From the NCBI RefSeq assembly GCF_014837035.1, contig NZ_JACSPS010000001.1, forward strand, positions 614,374 to 678,373: a DNA stretch of 64,000 nt. The letters run 5' to 3'. The notes under the pieces were generated by a model that worked only from the letters and a program-made list of their open reading frames with translations, had not been told where the DNA came from and ran no database searches. The position numbers and the translations under genes are program-made. This DNA is from Kaistella pullorum (GTDB taxonomy: Bacteria > Bacteroidota > Bacteroidia > Flavobacteriales > Weeksellaceae). Shown piece by piece: positions 53,646 to 61,042 of this stretch; within the stretch, counting starts at the first letter, position 1; each line of letters opens with the position of its first letter.

Positions 53646-53834
53646 GAAGCGTTTGGGTTGTTTTGAGATCCGTTTAGGTGAAACGATGAAAGTTTTGGGT
53701 TCCCTGGCTAATCGATTAGGTTCCGGGCTTAAAGTTTTGGGTGTTGCGTCTAAAAATTTGGCTTGAAGACCTAATGCTTTGGATAAAAGACCTAAAGTTT
53801 TGGTAAAATGAGCAAATGAACGATTAAGGTTGGG
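53646..53834. repeat. degenerate tandem array with exact 21-base period
   Basis: Eight consecutive 21-base units start at 53646, 53667, 53688, 53709, 53730, 53751, 53772 and 53793; a ninth, decayed unit follows at 53814. Within a unit, columns 1-13 are conserved as [G/T]AAnnnTTTGGnT: columns 2, 8, 9 and 11 are identical in all eight, columns 3, 7 and 13 in seven. Columns 14-21 vary freely. No unit is gained or lost by a single base, so the spacing is under constraint or the array is a recent but diverged expansion. On the minus strand one frame is open for 87 codons (53634-53894) and gives a heptad repeat of the type (P/S/T)-K-x-L, but there is no usual start codon. Confidence 0.75.
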
Positions 53835-53936
53835 ATTATGGAGGCGCGAAGTCTCTCGACTTTGCTCACGGGGATCATAAATTACCAGATGATGCTACAC
53901 TTTTTATTTTTCTGAAAAAGAATATCTCGTACAACT
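53835..53936. other. gap between the 21-base array and the orphan gene
   Basis: About 100 bases downstream of the orphan gene's stop. It contains a short fragment (GTCTCTCGACTTTGCTCACG, 53851-53870) of the kind seen in dispersed Bacteroidota repeats. No clear hairpin terminator serves the minus strand, so the orphan transcript may run into the array. Confidence 0.4.
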
Positions 53937-55061
53937 TCAACTGTCGTAACGTTTTGAGATAATTTCTTTAAGTTTTGACTTGTTGATGCCACCTCCAACT
54001 TGCGATATATCTCCAATTTCTTCCAAAGCGTTTATAACATTGTGTTCTATAAGTGTTTTTCCAATGATGGTTTCAAAACTGTCTTTAACACGTTTGTATC
54101 TAAAAAACACTTTTGGATTCGGAGATAATTTAGACTTCATCATTTCAATTTTTTTCTCAAAATAAAATGGCACCGTAGATTCGATCAATTTTTTGTAACC
54201 AGTTTTTCCAAGCGTTCTATAGCTTAAGCAGGTATCTGTCTGATTTAAAGCAAAAGGTGATATATCGATAATCAATAAACCGATTTTATTACACATATTG
54301 ATAAAGTCCTGTTTATCGTCTATAGAGATGCGCAGTGCATCTTCCAGGTCGCTTTTAAAGAAAAATTGTGAAAAATTTGTTGCAGGATTATAAATGTAAT
54401 TCCTTTTGTTGCCCCAGAGCGGTGCTTCGGCGATCATAATATAATTTACCTTGTCTATCTCATCAAGATTTTTCAACCAAATATTTTTTATTTTGTCAAA
54501 AGAGGTTTGCAGATAAAGCAGGTCATTTTTAAAATTTGTACCATAACCCTTTTTCTGATAAAATGATTTGATTATTTGTTCCATTGTGCAGTAATCGAAA
54601 ACTTCCTTGGAATCAATTTCCATTCTTTCAGCTTCACTATGGCTTAAATAAAGTTTTTTCCCTAACGAGGTTAACCAGTAAACTGTTGGGCCAAAGTAAT
54701 CTGAAAAAGCGTAGGGTAGCTCTTCTTCATCCAAGATTTCAAGAATACCTTTTAACCACTCAATATATTCTTTATTGTTTCCGATACATTGTTTGAGAAA
54801 ATCTTTATGCTCCTCGATAAACAGTTCAGCCAGTTGACTTATACTGGGCTCAATTCTATTTAAAGAAATATCAAATTTGTGTTGGATCCACTTTGAGACA
54901 ATTACTTCTCTATCTGTTTCCAAGATAAAGCTGCATCTCCAGGAAAGACCTGACGGCGACAAAGATGGAATTATTTTCAGTTTTCCATAGCCTTTTTCAT
55001 GCAAAGCAGCTGCAATGAAAAGCACTCTCTGCATATTGAACATGTATAAATTGGAACTCAT
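53937..55061 (-). CDS. uncharacterised 374-residue protein (orphan, AT-rich)
   Basis: I do not recognise an established family. Two parts are visible. Residues about 9-50 (MQRVLFIAAALHEKGYGKLK, then IIPSLSPSGLSWRCSF) resemble the start of a group of uncharacterised bacterial proteins with the pattern L...GY..LRI.P..SPSG..WRC. The middle contains LPYAFSDYFGPTVYWLTSLG. The C-terminal half has YIMIAEAPLWGNKRNYIYNP and LLIIDISPFALN, which faintly recall the uracil-DNA glycosylase fold. The gene is richer in A and T than its neighbours and uses many AAA/ATT codons, suggesting recent transfer. Next to it lie a toxin-antitoxin pair and repeats. A role in defence or DNA metabolism is speculative. Confidence 0.65.
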   Translation of the reverse strand: MSSNLYMFNMQRVLFIAAALHEKGYGKLKIIPSLSPSGLSWRCSFILETDREVIVSKWIQHKFDISLNRIEPSISQLAELFIEEHKDFLKQCIGNNKEYIEWLKGILEILDEEELPYAFSDYFGPTVYWLTSLGKKLYLSHSEAERMEIDSKEVFDYCTMEQIIKSFYQKKGYGTNFKNDLLYLQTSFDKIKNIWLKNLDEIDKVNYIMIAEAPLWGNKRNYIYNPATNFSQFFFKSDLEDALRISIDDKQDFINMCNKIGLLIIDISPFALNQTDTCLSYRTLGKTGYKKLIESTVPFYFEKKIEMMKSKLSPNPKVFFRYKRVKDSFETIIGKTLIEHNVINALEEIGDISQVGGGINKSKLKEIISKRYDS

Positions 55062-55158
55062 TTCACTGAAATTTTTTAGCGGTAGTTGTTAAAGATCTGT
55101 GCGGAGATAGTATTAAATCCAAAATAGAAATTGGTTTACAAATTCGGAAAAATAATGG

Positions 55159-55193
55159 TAAAAATCCGCTCAGCAAAGCCGAACGGATTTTTA
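55159..55193 (-). terminator. terminator of parDE (copy 1 of a shared hairpin)
   Basis: AAAAATCCG (loop CTCAGCAAAGCCGAA) CGGATTTTT; it follows the parE stop on the minus strand. A very similar hairpin lies on the other side of the pair at 55811. Confidence 0.7.
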
Positions 55194-55195
55194 TA

Positions 55196-55495
55196 TTACT
55201 CCGTTAACCTATTTTTCAAATCCATTTCAGCGCCAAGAATTCTTTCAACTTCAATTGCTGTCGGATTCAGAATTTTGTAGAATATAATATGTTTATTCGC
55301 CAGGAAACCATAAAACTCAGGATTTATTTCGGTGTAGTTTTTTCCGATATTAGGATTTTCAGCAATGAGTTGGCAAAAGTCAATTAAGTCTCCGTAATAT
55401 TTATCTGCCTGTTTTTCTGACCAAAATTCAAAAGTATATTCATAAATTTTAGAGAGGTCCCCAACTGCTTTATTGGTCAGGTAATATTTAGCCAT
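55196..55495 (-). CDS. parE: ParE/RelE-type toxin
   Basis: A 99-residue protein of the RelE/ParE toxin superfamily: AKYYLTNKAVGDLSKIYEYT, KQADKYYGDLIDFCQLIAEN, NPNIGKNY and the final YKILNPTAIEVERILGAEMD. The match to ParE (gyrase-targeting) is closer than to RelE because the partner upstream is ParD-like. Its start overlaps the antitoxin stop by 8 bases, the usual coupling for such pairs. Confidence 0.9.
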   Translation of the reverse strand: MAKYYLTNKAVGDLSKIYEYTFEFWSEKQADKYYGDLIDFCQLIAENPNIGKNYTEINPEFYGFLANKHIIFYKILNPTAIEVERILGAEMDLKNRLTE

Positions 55496-55739
55496 TACTT
55501 TTCAATCTGGTTTTCAAAGCCTGGAGATGTTTTTTCGGATTAAAATCTTCGGCAATTCCGCTGTCTATTCCCTCCTGAATTGCGTTTTTTAGGATTTGAA
55601 TTTTGTTTTCTTCCTCTTCCAAAAGTCTTAATCCGGCACGGATCACTTCACTTGCGTTTTTATATCTTCCCTGAGTCACTTTTGCGTCAACAAAATCCTC
55701 AAAATAATCTCCTAAGGAAACAGATGTATTTCTTCCCAT
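55488..55739 (-). CDS. parD: ParD-type antitoxin
   Basis: An 83-residue antitoxin with a ribbon-helix-helix N-terminus (MGRNTSVSLGDYFEDFVDAK) followed by GRYKNASEVIRAGLRLLEEE, the ParD/CopG signature. The C-terminal part (KKHLQALKTRLKSNG) would wrap the toxin. I chose the start at 55739; 28 upstream in-frame codons would run through the promoter and operator. The gene is probably autorepressed through the palindrome at 55771. Confidence 0.9.
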   Translation of the reverse strand: MGRNTSVSLGDYFEDFVDAKVTQGRYKNASEVIRAGLRLLEEEENKIQILKNAIQEGIDSGIAEDFNPKKHLQALKTRLKSNG

Positions 55740-55765
55740 TTTTGTTGGATTTAAATTTAATAAAT

Positions 55766-55787
55766 CAAAGTTACCAAAAATTGGTAA
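55766..55787 (-). promoter_or_regulatory. parDE operator and promoter
   Basis: The palindrome TTACCAA-AAA-TTGGTAA (55771-55787) overlaps the minus-strand -7 element TAACTTTG (55766-55773), about 27 bases upstream of parD. A ribbon-helix-helix antitoxin bound here would block RNA polymerase. Confidence 0.7.
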
Positions 55788-55810
55788 TATCACGACGACC
55801 AATAAAATAT

Positions 55811-55838
55811 ATCCGCTCAGCATCGCCGAGTGGATTTC
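55811..55838 (-). terminator. terminator of tnaA (copy 2 of a shared hairpin)
   Basis: ATCCGCTCAGCATCGCCGAG then TGGAT; it folds as ATCCGCTCAG/CGAGTGGAT. It follows the tnaA stop on the minus strand and differs from the copy at 55159 at few positions (ATCCGCTCAGCA..GCCGA..GGATTT shared). Confidence 0.6.
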
Positions 55839-55844
55839 ATTATT

Positions 55845-57221
55845 TTAAGCCTCCTCCAGCTTCACCGTAAAGTGCCGCAGGATATCAGATTCCCAGGTGA
55901 TGTTGTAGCCTTTTTGGATTTCTTCGCGGCGGTCGTACACATTTTTGATGGCGACGGCGATATAATCCATGTGGTTGTTTGTATAGGTTCGGCGCGGGAT
56001 GGCGAGCCTCACGAGTTCGAGTTTCGGGTAACGGTTTTCGCGGGTTCCGGGATCGCGGTCGGCGAGTAAAGTCCCGATTTCTACCGTGCGGATGCCAGCT
56101 TCTTTGTAAATCTCGTTGGCCAAAGTCTGCGCCGGATATTCTTCACGCGGAATGTTGGGCAAGAATTTCAGCGAATCTACAAACACGGCATGTCCTCCAA
56201 TTGGTTTCTGAATTGGGATACCAAATTCGATCAGTTTGTTACCTAAATATTCCACCTGCGAAATGCGGCTTTCGAGGTATTCAAATTCGGTAGCTTCGTT
56301 CAAACCTACCGCAAGCGCCGCCATGTCGCGGCCTGCCATACCACCGTACGTGATGAAACCTTCGTAAATAATGGTAAAATTAGAAGCGGTGTTGAATACA
56401 TTTTCGTCATTCAGGGCGATAAATCCCCCAATGTTTACAAGGCCGTCTTTCTTCGAACTCATCGTCATGCCGATACCATAAGAAAATACCTCTTTAGCGA
56501 TTTCTTTGATGGTTCGGTTTTCCTGCCCGGCTTCTCTCTGTTTAATGAAATAGGCATTTTCGGCAAAACGAGCGGAATCAAAATAAATCGGTATCCCGTA
56601 GCGGTCCGAAAGTTCTTTTACAGCCCGCACATTCTCCAGAGAAACAGGTTGCCCGCCCGAAGAATTACACGTAATCGTAATCAAACAGAACGGAATTTTT
56701 TCTTTCGGATAGGTTTTGTAAACCTCTTCAAGTTTTTCAAGGTCGATGTTTCCTTTGAACGGGTACAGGTTTTCAATATCGAAAGCTTCATCGATGGTAC
56801 AGTCAATCGCATGGGCTTTTCTAAATTCGATATGACCTTTGGTGGTATCAAAATGCGAGTTCCCAGGCACGATGTCACCTTCTTTTACCAAGACCGAAAA
56901 CAGAATGTTTTCGGCCGCACGTCCCTGATGGGTGGGCAGCAAATATTTATAACCGGTGAGCCGCTGAACGGTTGTATGAAGCTCATCAAAACTTTTCGAT
57001 CCTGCATAACTTTCGTCACCGGTCATCAGCGCGCTCCACTGCTGGTCGCTCATTGCGCCGGTTCCGGAATCGGTTAGAAGGTCTATATAAACCTGTGAAG
57101 ATTTTAAATTAAATAAATTATAATTGGCGTCTTTCAGCCATTGCTCTCTTTCTTCGGGAGTGGATTGGCGGATTTCTTCCACCATTTTTATACGGTAAGG
57201 TTCTGCGTATGGGAGTTTCAT
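55845..57221 (-). CDS. tnaA: tryptophanase
   Basis: PLP enzyme that splits tryptophan into indole, pyruvate and ammonia. The 458-residue protein matches the tryptophanase/tyrosine phenol-lyase family: DLLTDSGTGAMSDQQW (48-62), YLLPTHQGRAAEN, and the PLP lysine in MTMSSKKDGLVNIGG (Lys257 region). Two positions separate the enzymes: tyrosine phenol-lyase has Thr in its NxYFTTTRYH block and Arg at 381, whereas this protein has Asp125 (NSHFDTTKGH) and Ile382 (TVEIGTLLADRD), as in tryptophanase. No tnaC leader peptide or tryptophan permease lies beside it. It may give the organism an indole-producing phenotype. Confidence 0.93.
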   Translation of the reverse strand: MKLPYAEPYRIKMVEEIRQSTPEEREQWLKDANYNLFNLKSSQVYIDLLTDSGTGAMSDQQWSALMTGDESYAGSKSFDELHTTVQRLTGYKYLLPTHQGRAAENILFSVLVKEGDIVPGNSHFDTTKGHIEFRKAHAIDCTIDEAFDIENLYPFKGNIDLEKLEEVYKTYPKEKIPFCLITITCNSSGGQPVSLENVRAVKELSDRYGIPIYFDSARFAENAYFIKQREAGQENRTIKEIAKEVFSYGIGMTMSSKKDGLVNIGGFIALNDENVFNTASNFTIIYEGFITYGGMAGRDMAALAVGLNEATEFEYLESRISQVEYLGNKLIEFGIPIQKPIGGHAVFVDSLKFLPNIPREEYPAQTLANEIYKEAGIRTVEIGTLLADRDPGTRENRYPKLELVRLAIPRRTYTNNHMDYIAVAIKNVYDRREEIQKGYNITWESDILRHFTVKLEEA

Positions 57222-57224
57222 TAC

Positions 57225-57294
57225 GTTTAAGTTTAAGGTTGAGGTTTAGCGGGGAAGATATCTTGAGATCAAAATCTTAATCTCAAACTTAAAC
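57225..57294. repeat. imperfect inverted repeat between DUF502 gene and tnaA
   Basis: GTTTAAGTTTAAGGTTGAG (57225-57243) and CTTAATCTCAAACTTAAAC (57276-57294) are inverse with 3 differences in 19 and a 32-base loop. In plus-strand RNA two of the three differences become G-U pairs. Its purpose is unknown; it may reduce readthrough into tnaA. Confidence 0.45.
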
Positions 57295-57300
57295 TCAGAT

Positions 57301-57921
57301 TCATTCTGGTGCTTTGAAAACATTGTCATCCGAATGGAAACCTGCTACGCCGCCGCTAACAGCAAACTTCATCGCCTGCGCTGCCGTTACGTTTTCGAGA
57401 ACAACAAGATTTTCTGCGCGTACAAACACTACCCACCCAGACACCGCATAAGAATGCGGCAGGTAAACCGATACATATTCGGGAAAACCTACGGATGAAA
57501 GGTCGCTTTGGGTAAGGAAGCCGATGCGCCAAACTTCCGGCTCATCGGTGGTTTTAATAAGAACCGGTTGGTTGAATTTCTTCTTATCGCCCACAAAAGA
57601 CGTCATTACATCTTTTAATGAAGTATAAATGAACTTAATACCGGGTGTGTGCTCGAGCAGGTAATCAAAACTGTCTACCACCACGCGTCCGATGATGAAC
57701 TTGTTGCCAAGATAACCAATCAGCGCGGTGCCGAGGACCACGATCATGAAGGTAATGCCAGGATAAAGCCTTTCGGAAACTGCCGGTATGATGTTATCGA
57801 TACTCGAGACGATATACCAGATAATCCAGATGGTTACGGCAAACGGACCGATGATGAGCAAACCCTGAAAAAACGACTTTGCAAGGGTGTTGAGAAACTG
57901 TTCGGCGCGTTCGCGGTTCAT
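57301..57921 (-). CDS. DUF502 family membrane protein
   Basis: A 206-residue protein with two membrane helices near the N-terminus (LIIGPFAVTIWIIWYIVSS and ITFMIVVLGTALIGYLG) and a soluble C-terminal domain. The LLEHTPGIKFIYTSLKDVM and YLPHSYAVSGWVVFV blocks are the DUF502 signature. The family is common in bacteria and plants and has no established function. It is on the same strand as miaE and tnaA, between them. Confidence 0.88.
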   Translation of the reverse strand: MNRERAEQFLNTLAKSFFQGLLIIGPFAVTIWIIWYIVSSIDNIIPAVSERLYPGITFMIVVLGTALIGYLGNKFIIGRVVVDSFDYLLEHTPGIKFIYTSLKDVMTSFVGDKKKFNQPVLIKTTDEPEVWRIGFLTQSDLSSVGFPEYVSVYLPHSYAVSGWVVFVRAENLVVLENVTAAQAMKFAVSGGVAGFHSDDNVFKAPE

Positions 57922-57984
57922 GTAGAAGGAATAATTTAGATGGGTAAAAATACTGTTTTTCAGTGTACGGGCATATTAAAAATT

Positions 57985-58566
57985 TTAGCCGTGAATCGAT
58001 TCTTTCTTACCGTAAGATTTGATGATTTCGGCTTCGTAATCCAGCCATTCTTCCCATCTGGAATTCACTGCTTCGGGATTGCCGAGCTGCCTTGCAAAAC
58101 CGATGAAAGCCGTGTAATGATTGGCTTCAGAGATCATCAGGTCTCTGTAAAACACCTTCAGTTCCTCATCTTTAATGTTTTCTGTCAGAACTTTAAAACG
58201 TTCGCAGCTGCGGGCTTCGATCATTGCGGCGAAAAGCATTCGGTCGATAATTCTTTCGTCGCGTGTACCGCCGTGACGGATAAATTTAATGAGTTCACCC
58301 ACATAATCGTCTTTGCGTTCCCGGCCGAATTCGTAACCCCGTTTTTTAATGATTTCATGCACCATCTGGAAATGTTCGAGTTCTTCCTGCGCGATCTTGA
58401 TGAGTTCTGTGATGATTTCAGGATATTCCGGAAGCATTGTGATGAGCGTGATTGCATTGGTTGTTGCTTTTTGTTCGCACCAGGCGTGATCTGTAAGTAT
58501 TTCTTCGAGATTTCCTTCTGCGATGTTAGCCCAGCGCGGGTCGGTCAATAATTTCAGTTTAAACAT
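57985..58566 (-). CDS. miaE: tRNA-(ms2io6A)-hydroxylase MiaE-like
   Basis: A 193-residue di-iron protein that hydroxylates the isopentenyl group of the hypermodified adenosine at tRNA position 37, an oxygen-dependent step. The ferritin-like metal motifs are visible as EELEHFQMVHEIIKKRGYEF and EARSCERFKVL with a final EANHYTAF. The match to MiaE extends over the whole length (start MFKLKLLTDPRWANIAEGN). It lies 63 bases upstream of the DUF502 gene, so they may be co-transcribed. Confidence 0.9.
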   Translation of the reverse strand: MFKLKLLTDPRWANIAEGNLEEILTDHAWCEQKATTNAITLITMLPEYPEIITELIKIAQEELEHFQMVHEIIKKRGYEFGRERKDDYVGELIKFIRHGGTRDERIIDRMLFAAMIEARSCERFKVLTENIKDEELKVFYRDLMISEANHYTAFIGFARQLGNPEAVNSRWEEWLDYEAEIIKSYGKKESIHG

Positions 58567-58716
58567 TTTAAGTCAGGTTTTAGGCACAAATTTAAAGATA
58601 ATATTAACGCCGGATTTGTAGACAAGTTGGTTTGCCTGTTGCGGATTTCGTAACCAAAGTGCTACCGTGGCATAAATATTGAAACAAAGATTCTACAAAC
58701 ATTAAATAAATAAATT

Positions 58717-58962
58717 ATGAACACGCAATTATTATCAGCAAAGCTCGAAAAATTTGGAATTTTTGTTCTTACATTTTTCTTTAGTGTAATGGCTTTCGCC
58801 CAAACCGGTACAAACCCAGATCTGAACGTAGATGTTACCACTACTAAAACTACGACAACTGAGGAATGGTTTACGAACCCGATTTACTGGGTGATTGGAG
58901 CCCTGTTGCTTATCATCCTTATCGCAGTGGTAGCGCGCGGTAACCGCAGAGCAGACGTATAA
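58717..58962 (+). CDS. small exported/membrane protein of unknown function
   Basis: An 81-residue protein with an N-terminal hydrophobic segment (FGIFVLTFFFSVMAFAQ), a Thr-rich middle (VDVTTTKTTTTEEW) and a second helix (YWVIGALLLIILIAVVA) followed by a basic tail. It may have a cleaved signal (AFAQ) and one membrane anchor. No family recognised. A strong terminator follows at once. Confidence 0.65.
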   Translation: MNTQLLSAKLEKFGIFVLTFFFSVMAFAQTGTNPDLNVDVTTTKTTTTEEWFTNPIYWVIGALLLIILIAVVARGNRRADV

Positions 58963-58978
58963 TTGCTGCAAAGATTAG

Positions 58979-59010
58979 AACCGTCTCAGGAAACTGAGGC
59001 GGTTTTTTTG
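58979..59010 (+). terminator. terminator shared by convergent genes
   Basis: AACCGTCTCAG-GAAA-CTGAGGCGGTT followed by seven T. The stop codon of the minus-strand acyltransferase (58986-58988) lies inside its left arm. Confidence 0.85.
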
Positions 59011-60080
59011 CGTAAAAACGCGAGGATTTTCCAGCTCCACGCATCGAATTTTTTTAGCGCGACCGCGATTGCGAAAGCCAAAGCTACATTGATGAGGTAA
59101 ATTAAAATCATCAAAACCCACCACGGCATTGAATCCTGCAACGGAACTGCGATAAAATAAACCAAGGACGAAGAAATTCCCTGCGCAAAATAAAAGAATA
59201 TCGCATTCTTACCGATAAATGTGACAATGGATTCTTTGCTGATTTTCAATCGGTTGTACAAAACGAAAAGTGTAACCAGCGAGAAAGATGACCAAAAGAT
59301 GTAAAGCAATTTCGGCGGAAATTTCGCTTTGTTCATGCGCATTAAAAGCTCTTTGCCTTCAGTCAAAAATATAAATGCAAGAATTAAAATCAGGGTTCCG
59401 TAGAGAAGAGGAACTGTTTTAGTTGGAATCTTTTTTCCTTTCAGTTTATTCGCCATCAGGAAAATTCCCAAATAAAAAGCAACATAACTTACCTGACCAG
59501 TCGGGTAATAATGGGGGAACACATTAAATAGAAGTGTGAGGCCGAAACACAGCGTGATGAACCAATTGATATGTTTTGGGAAAAAGCGGATGATCAAAAC
59601 GCCGAAAACTGTCAGGATAAAATACACTTTGAGGTACCAGAAACTTCCCATAACTACAGGGAAAGTGTCTGCGTTTGTGTATTGATGCAGATACCAGTTG
59701 CCAAGATTCTGCCACTGGGGAACATCTGAAATGCTTTGCGGGACGTACTTAGAACCAAACGTGGAATAGAAATCCTGCATCCAGGCGAGTCCGAAAACGT
59801 TTAGCCCCAAAACTTTAAAGAGGTAATCCAAAAAGAAAAGCAGCGTCACGAAAATCATGAAAGTGATTTGCAGCTTCAACAAGCGGTAGAGGGTTTTTTC
59901 GACATTTCCGCCGGAGGTTAGTCCGCTCAGGGCATAGAAAAGCGGTACATCGATTAAAAGTGAGAGCACGCGCAATTCTGTCGGCACATAAAACTGTCCG
60001 GACCAGAACACGGTATGTATAAAGATGATTGAAAGCGTGGCGAAGCCTTTGGCAAAATCAATATAGAGATCTCTTTTCAT
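58986..60080 (-). CDS. acyltransferase family membrane protein (OafA/WecH-like)
   Basis: A 364-residue membrane protein with about ten helices of the acyltransferase 3 family. The N-terminus MKRDLYIDFAKGFATLSIIF contains the D-F-x-K-G motif, followed by FIHTVFWSG with the catalytic-type His. Family members transfer acetyl or other acyl groups to sugars, lipids or exopolysaccharide. I chose the start at 60080 over an in-frame ATG six codons upstream because it puts the conserved motif in its usual place. Substrate unknown. Stands alone. Confidence 0.85.
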   Translation of the reverse strand: MKRDLYIDFAKGFATLSIIFIHTVFWSGQFYVPTELRVLSLLIDVPLFYALSGLTSGGNVEKTLYRLLKLQITFMIFVTLLFFLDYLFKVLGLNVFGLAWMQDFYSTFGSKYVPQSISDVPQWQNLGNWYLHQYTNADTFPVVMGSFWYLKVYFILTVFGVLIIRFFPKHINWFITLCFGLTLLFNVFPHYYPTGQVSYVAFYLGIFLMANKLKGKKIPTKTVPLLYGTLILILAFIFLTEGKELLMRMNKAKFPPKLLYIFWSSFSLVTLFVLYNRLKISKESIVTFIGKNAIFFYFAQGISSSLVYFIAVPLQDSMPWWVLMILIYLINVALAFAIAVALKKFDAWSWKILAFLRKKTASVS

Positions 60081-60197
60081 GTAAATTGAATTGATCAAAT
60101 TTAATTAAAAATTGGTCTTAGCGGCGATGTAGCGAACTTAAATTCAGGGATAAAGACGTTATTTTGAAGAATTTACCGCATAATCTATTTCCAATGA

Positions 60198-60227
60198 TTT
60201 GTAAATCAGAAATATTTCTTATTTTTG
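60198..60227 (+). promoter_or_regulatory. promoter of rplU-rpmA
   Basis: TTTG at 60198-60201 and TATTTTTG at 60220-60227, with 18 bases between, match the Bacteroidota promoter pattern. The rplU ATG is 32 bases downstream. Confidence 0.7.
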
Positions 60228-60259
60228 CACCTCGAATTAACTAACAAAACTTATAAACA

Positions 60260-60670
60260 ATGTTTGCAATTGTAGAAATAGCAGGGCTTCAATACAAAGT
60301 TGAGCAAGACCAAAAGTTGTTTGTAAACCGTTTGAAAGGAGATAAAGGAGGAAAAGTTTCTTTCGATAAAGTTCTTCTTACTGTGAACGGTTCTACAACA
60401 ATCGGCGCCCCAGCTGTAAGCGGTATCACGGTAGATGCCGAAATCCTTGACCACGTAAAAGCTGACAAAGTAATCATCTTCAAGAAAAAAAGAAGAAAAG
60501 GTTACGAGAAAAAAAACGGTCACAGACAGTCTTTAACTCAGATCGTTATCACCGGTATCACTGGTTTCGATAACAAGAAAGAGAAAAAAGCAGCAGCTCC
60601 GAAAGCTAAAAAAGCAGCAGCTACTGAGCCTGCAGCAACAGAAACTCAAAACAGCGAAAGCGCTGAATAA
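60260..60670 (+). CDS. rplU: 50S ribosomal protein L21
   Basis: The first 100 residues are canonical L21 (MFAIVEIAGLQYKVEQDQKL, then KVSFDKVLLTVNG and KIVIFKKKRRKGYEKKNGHRQ-like KKKRRKGYEKKNGHRQSLTQ). Residues about 105-136 are an Ala/Lys/Glu-rich tail (KKEKKAAAPKAKKAAATEPA) that extends beyond the usual length of about 103, as is common in Bacteroidota. It is followed 27 bases later by rpmA. Confidence 0.97.
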   Translation: MFAIVEIAGLQYKVEQDQKLFVNRLKGDKGGKVSFDKVLLTVNGSTTIGAPAVSGITVDAEILDHVKADKVIIFKKKRRKGYEKKNGHRQSLTQIVITGITGFDNKKEKKAAAPKAKKAAATEPAATETQNSESAE

Positions 60671-60697
60671 TTTTAAACCAAAAAACCTTAAAATAAA

Positions 60698-60955
60698 ATG
60701 GCACACAAAAAAGGAGTTGGTAGTTCCAAAAACGGTAGAGAATCTCATTCCAAGAGACTTGGTGTAAAGATTTTCGGAGGTCAGGACGCTATTGCCGGCA
60801 ACATCATCGTGAGACAAAGAGGTACGCAACACCACCCGGGTGAAAACGTGGGTATGGGTAAAGACCACACACTTCACGCTTTGGTAGACGGAAAAGTAGT
60901 TTTCAGAAAGAAAGCAAACAACAGATCTTTCGTATCTATTGAACCAAACGCATAA
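60698..60955 (+). CDS. rpmA: 50S ribosomal protein L27
   Basis: An 85-residue L27: [40 protein letters not shown] and [20 protein letters not shown]. It has no cleavable N-terminal extension as seen in Firmicutes. It ends with FVSIEPNA. A terminator follows. Confidence 0.98.
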   Translation: MAHKKGVGSSKNGRESHSKRLGVKIFGGQDAIAGNIIVRQRGTQHHPGENVGMGKDHTLHALVDGKVVFRKKANNRSFVSIEPNA

Positions 60956-60990
60956 TTATTACTGCGTCCCGAGTAAAATCGGATCATAAA

Positions 60991-61024
60991 CTAAAATCCC
61001 CGTTTCAGATGAAGCGGGGATTTT
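60991..61024 (+). terminator. terminator of rplU-rpmA
   Basis: AAAATCCCCG and CGGGGATTTT arms with a 12-base loop. It also lies in the correct position to end the convergent thiL transcript. Confidence 0.85.
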
Positions 61025-61042
61025 CATATGTAAATGTTTTCT

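Noticed and set aside
53646-53834. Possible CRISPR array
   Set aside because: Units are 21 bases in total, the conserved part is only about 13 bases and imperfect, the variable part is 8 bases, and no cas genes are near.
53634-53894. Minus-strand open frame of 87 codons with heptad repeats through the 21-base array
   Set aside because: There is no ATG, GTG or TTG in frame and no ribosome-binding context; listed only as a property of the repeat, not as a gene.
55845-57221. Tyrosine phenol-lyase
   Set aside because: The two discriminating positions read Asp125 and Ile382 as in tryptophanase, rather than Thr and Arg.
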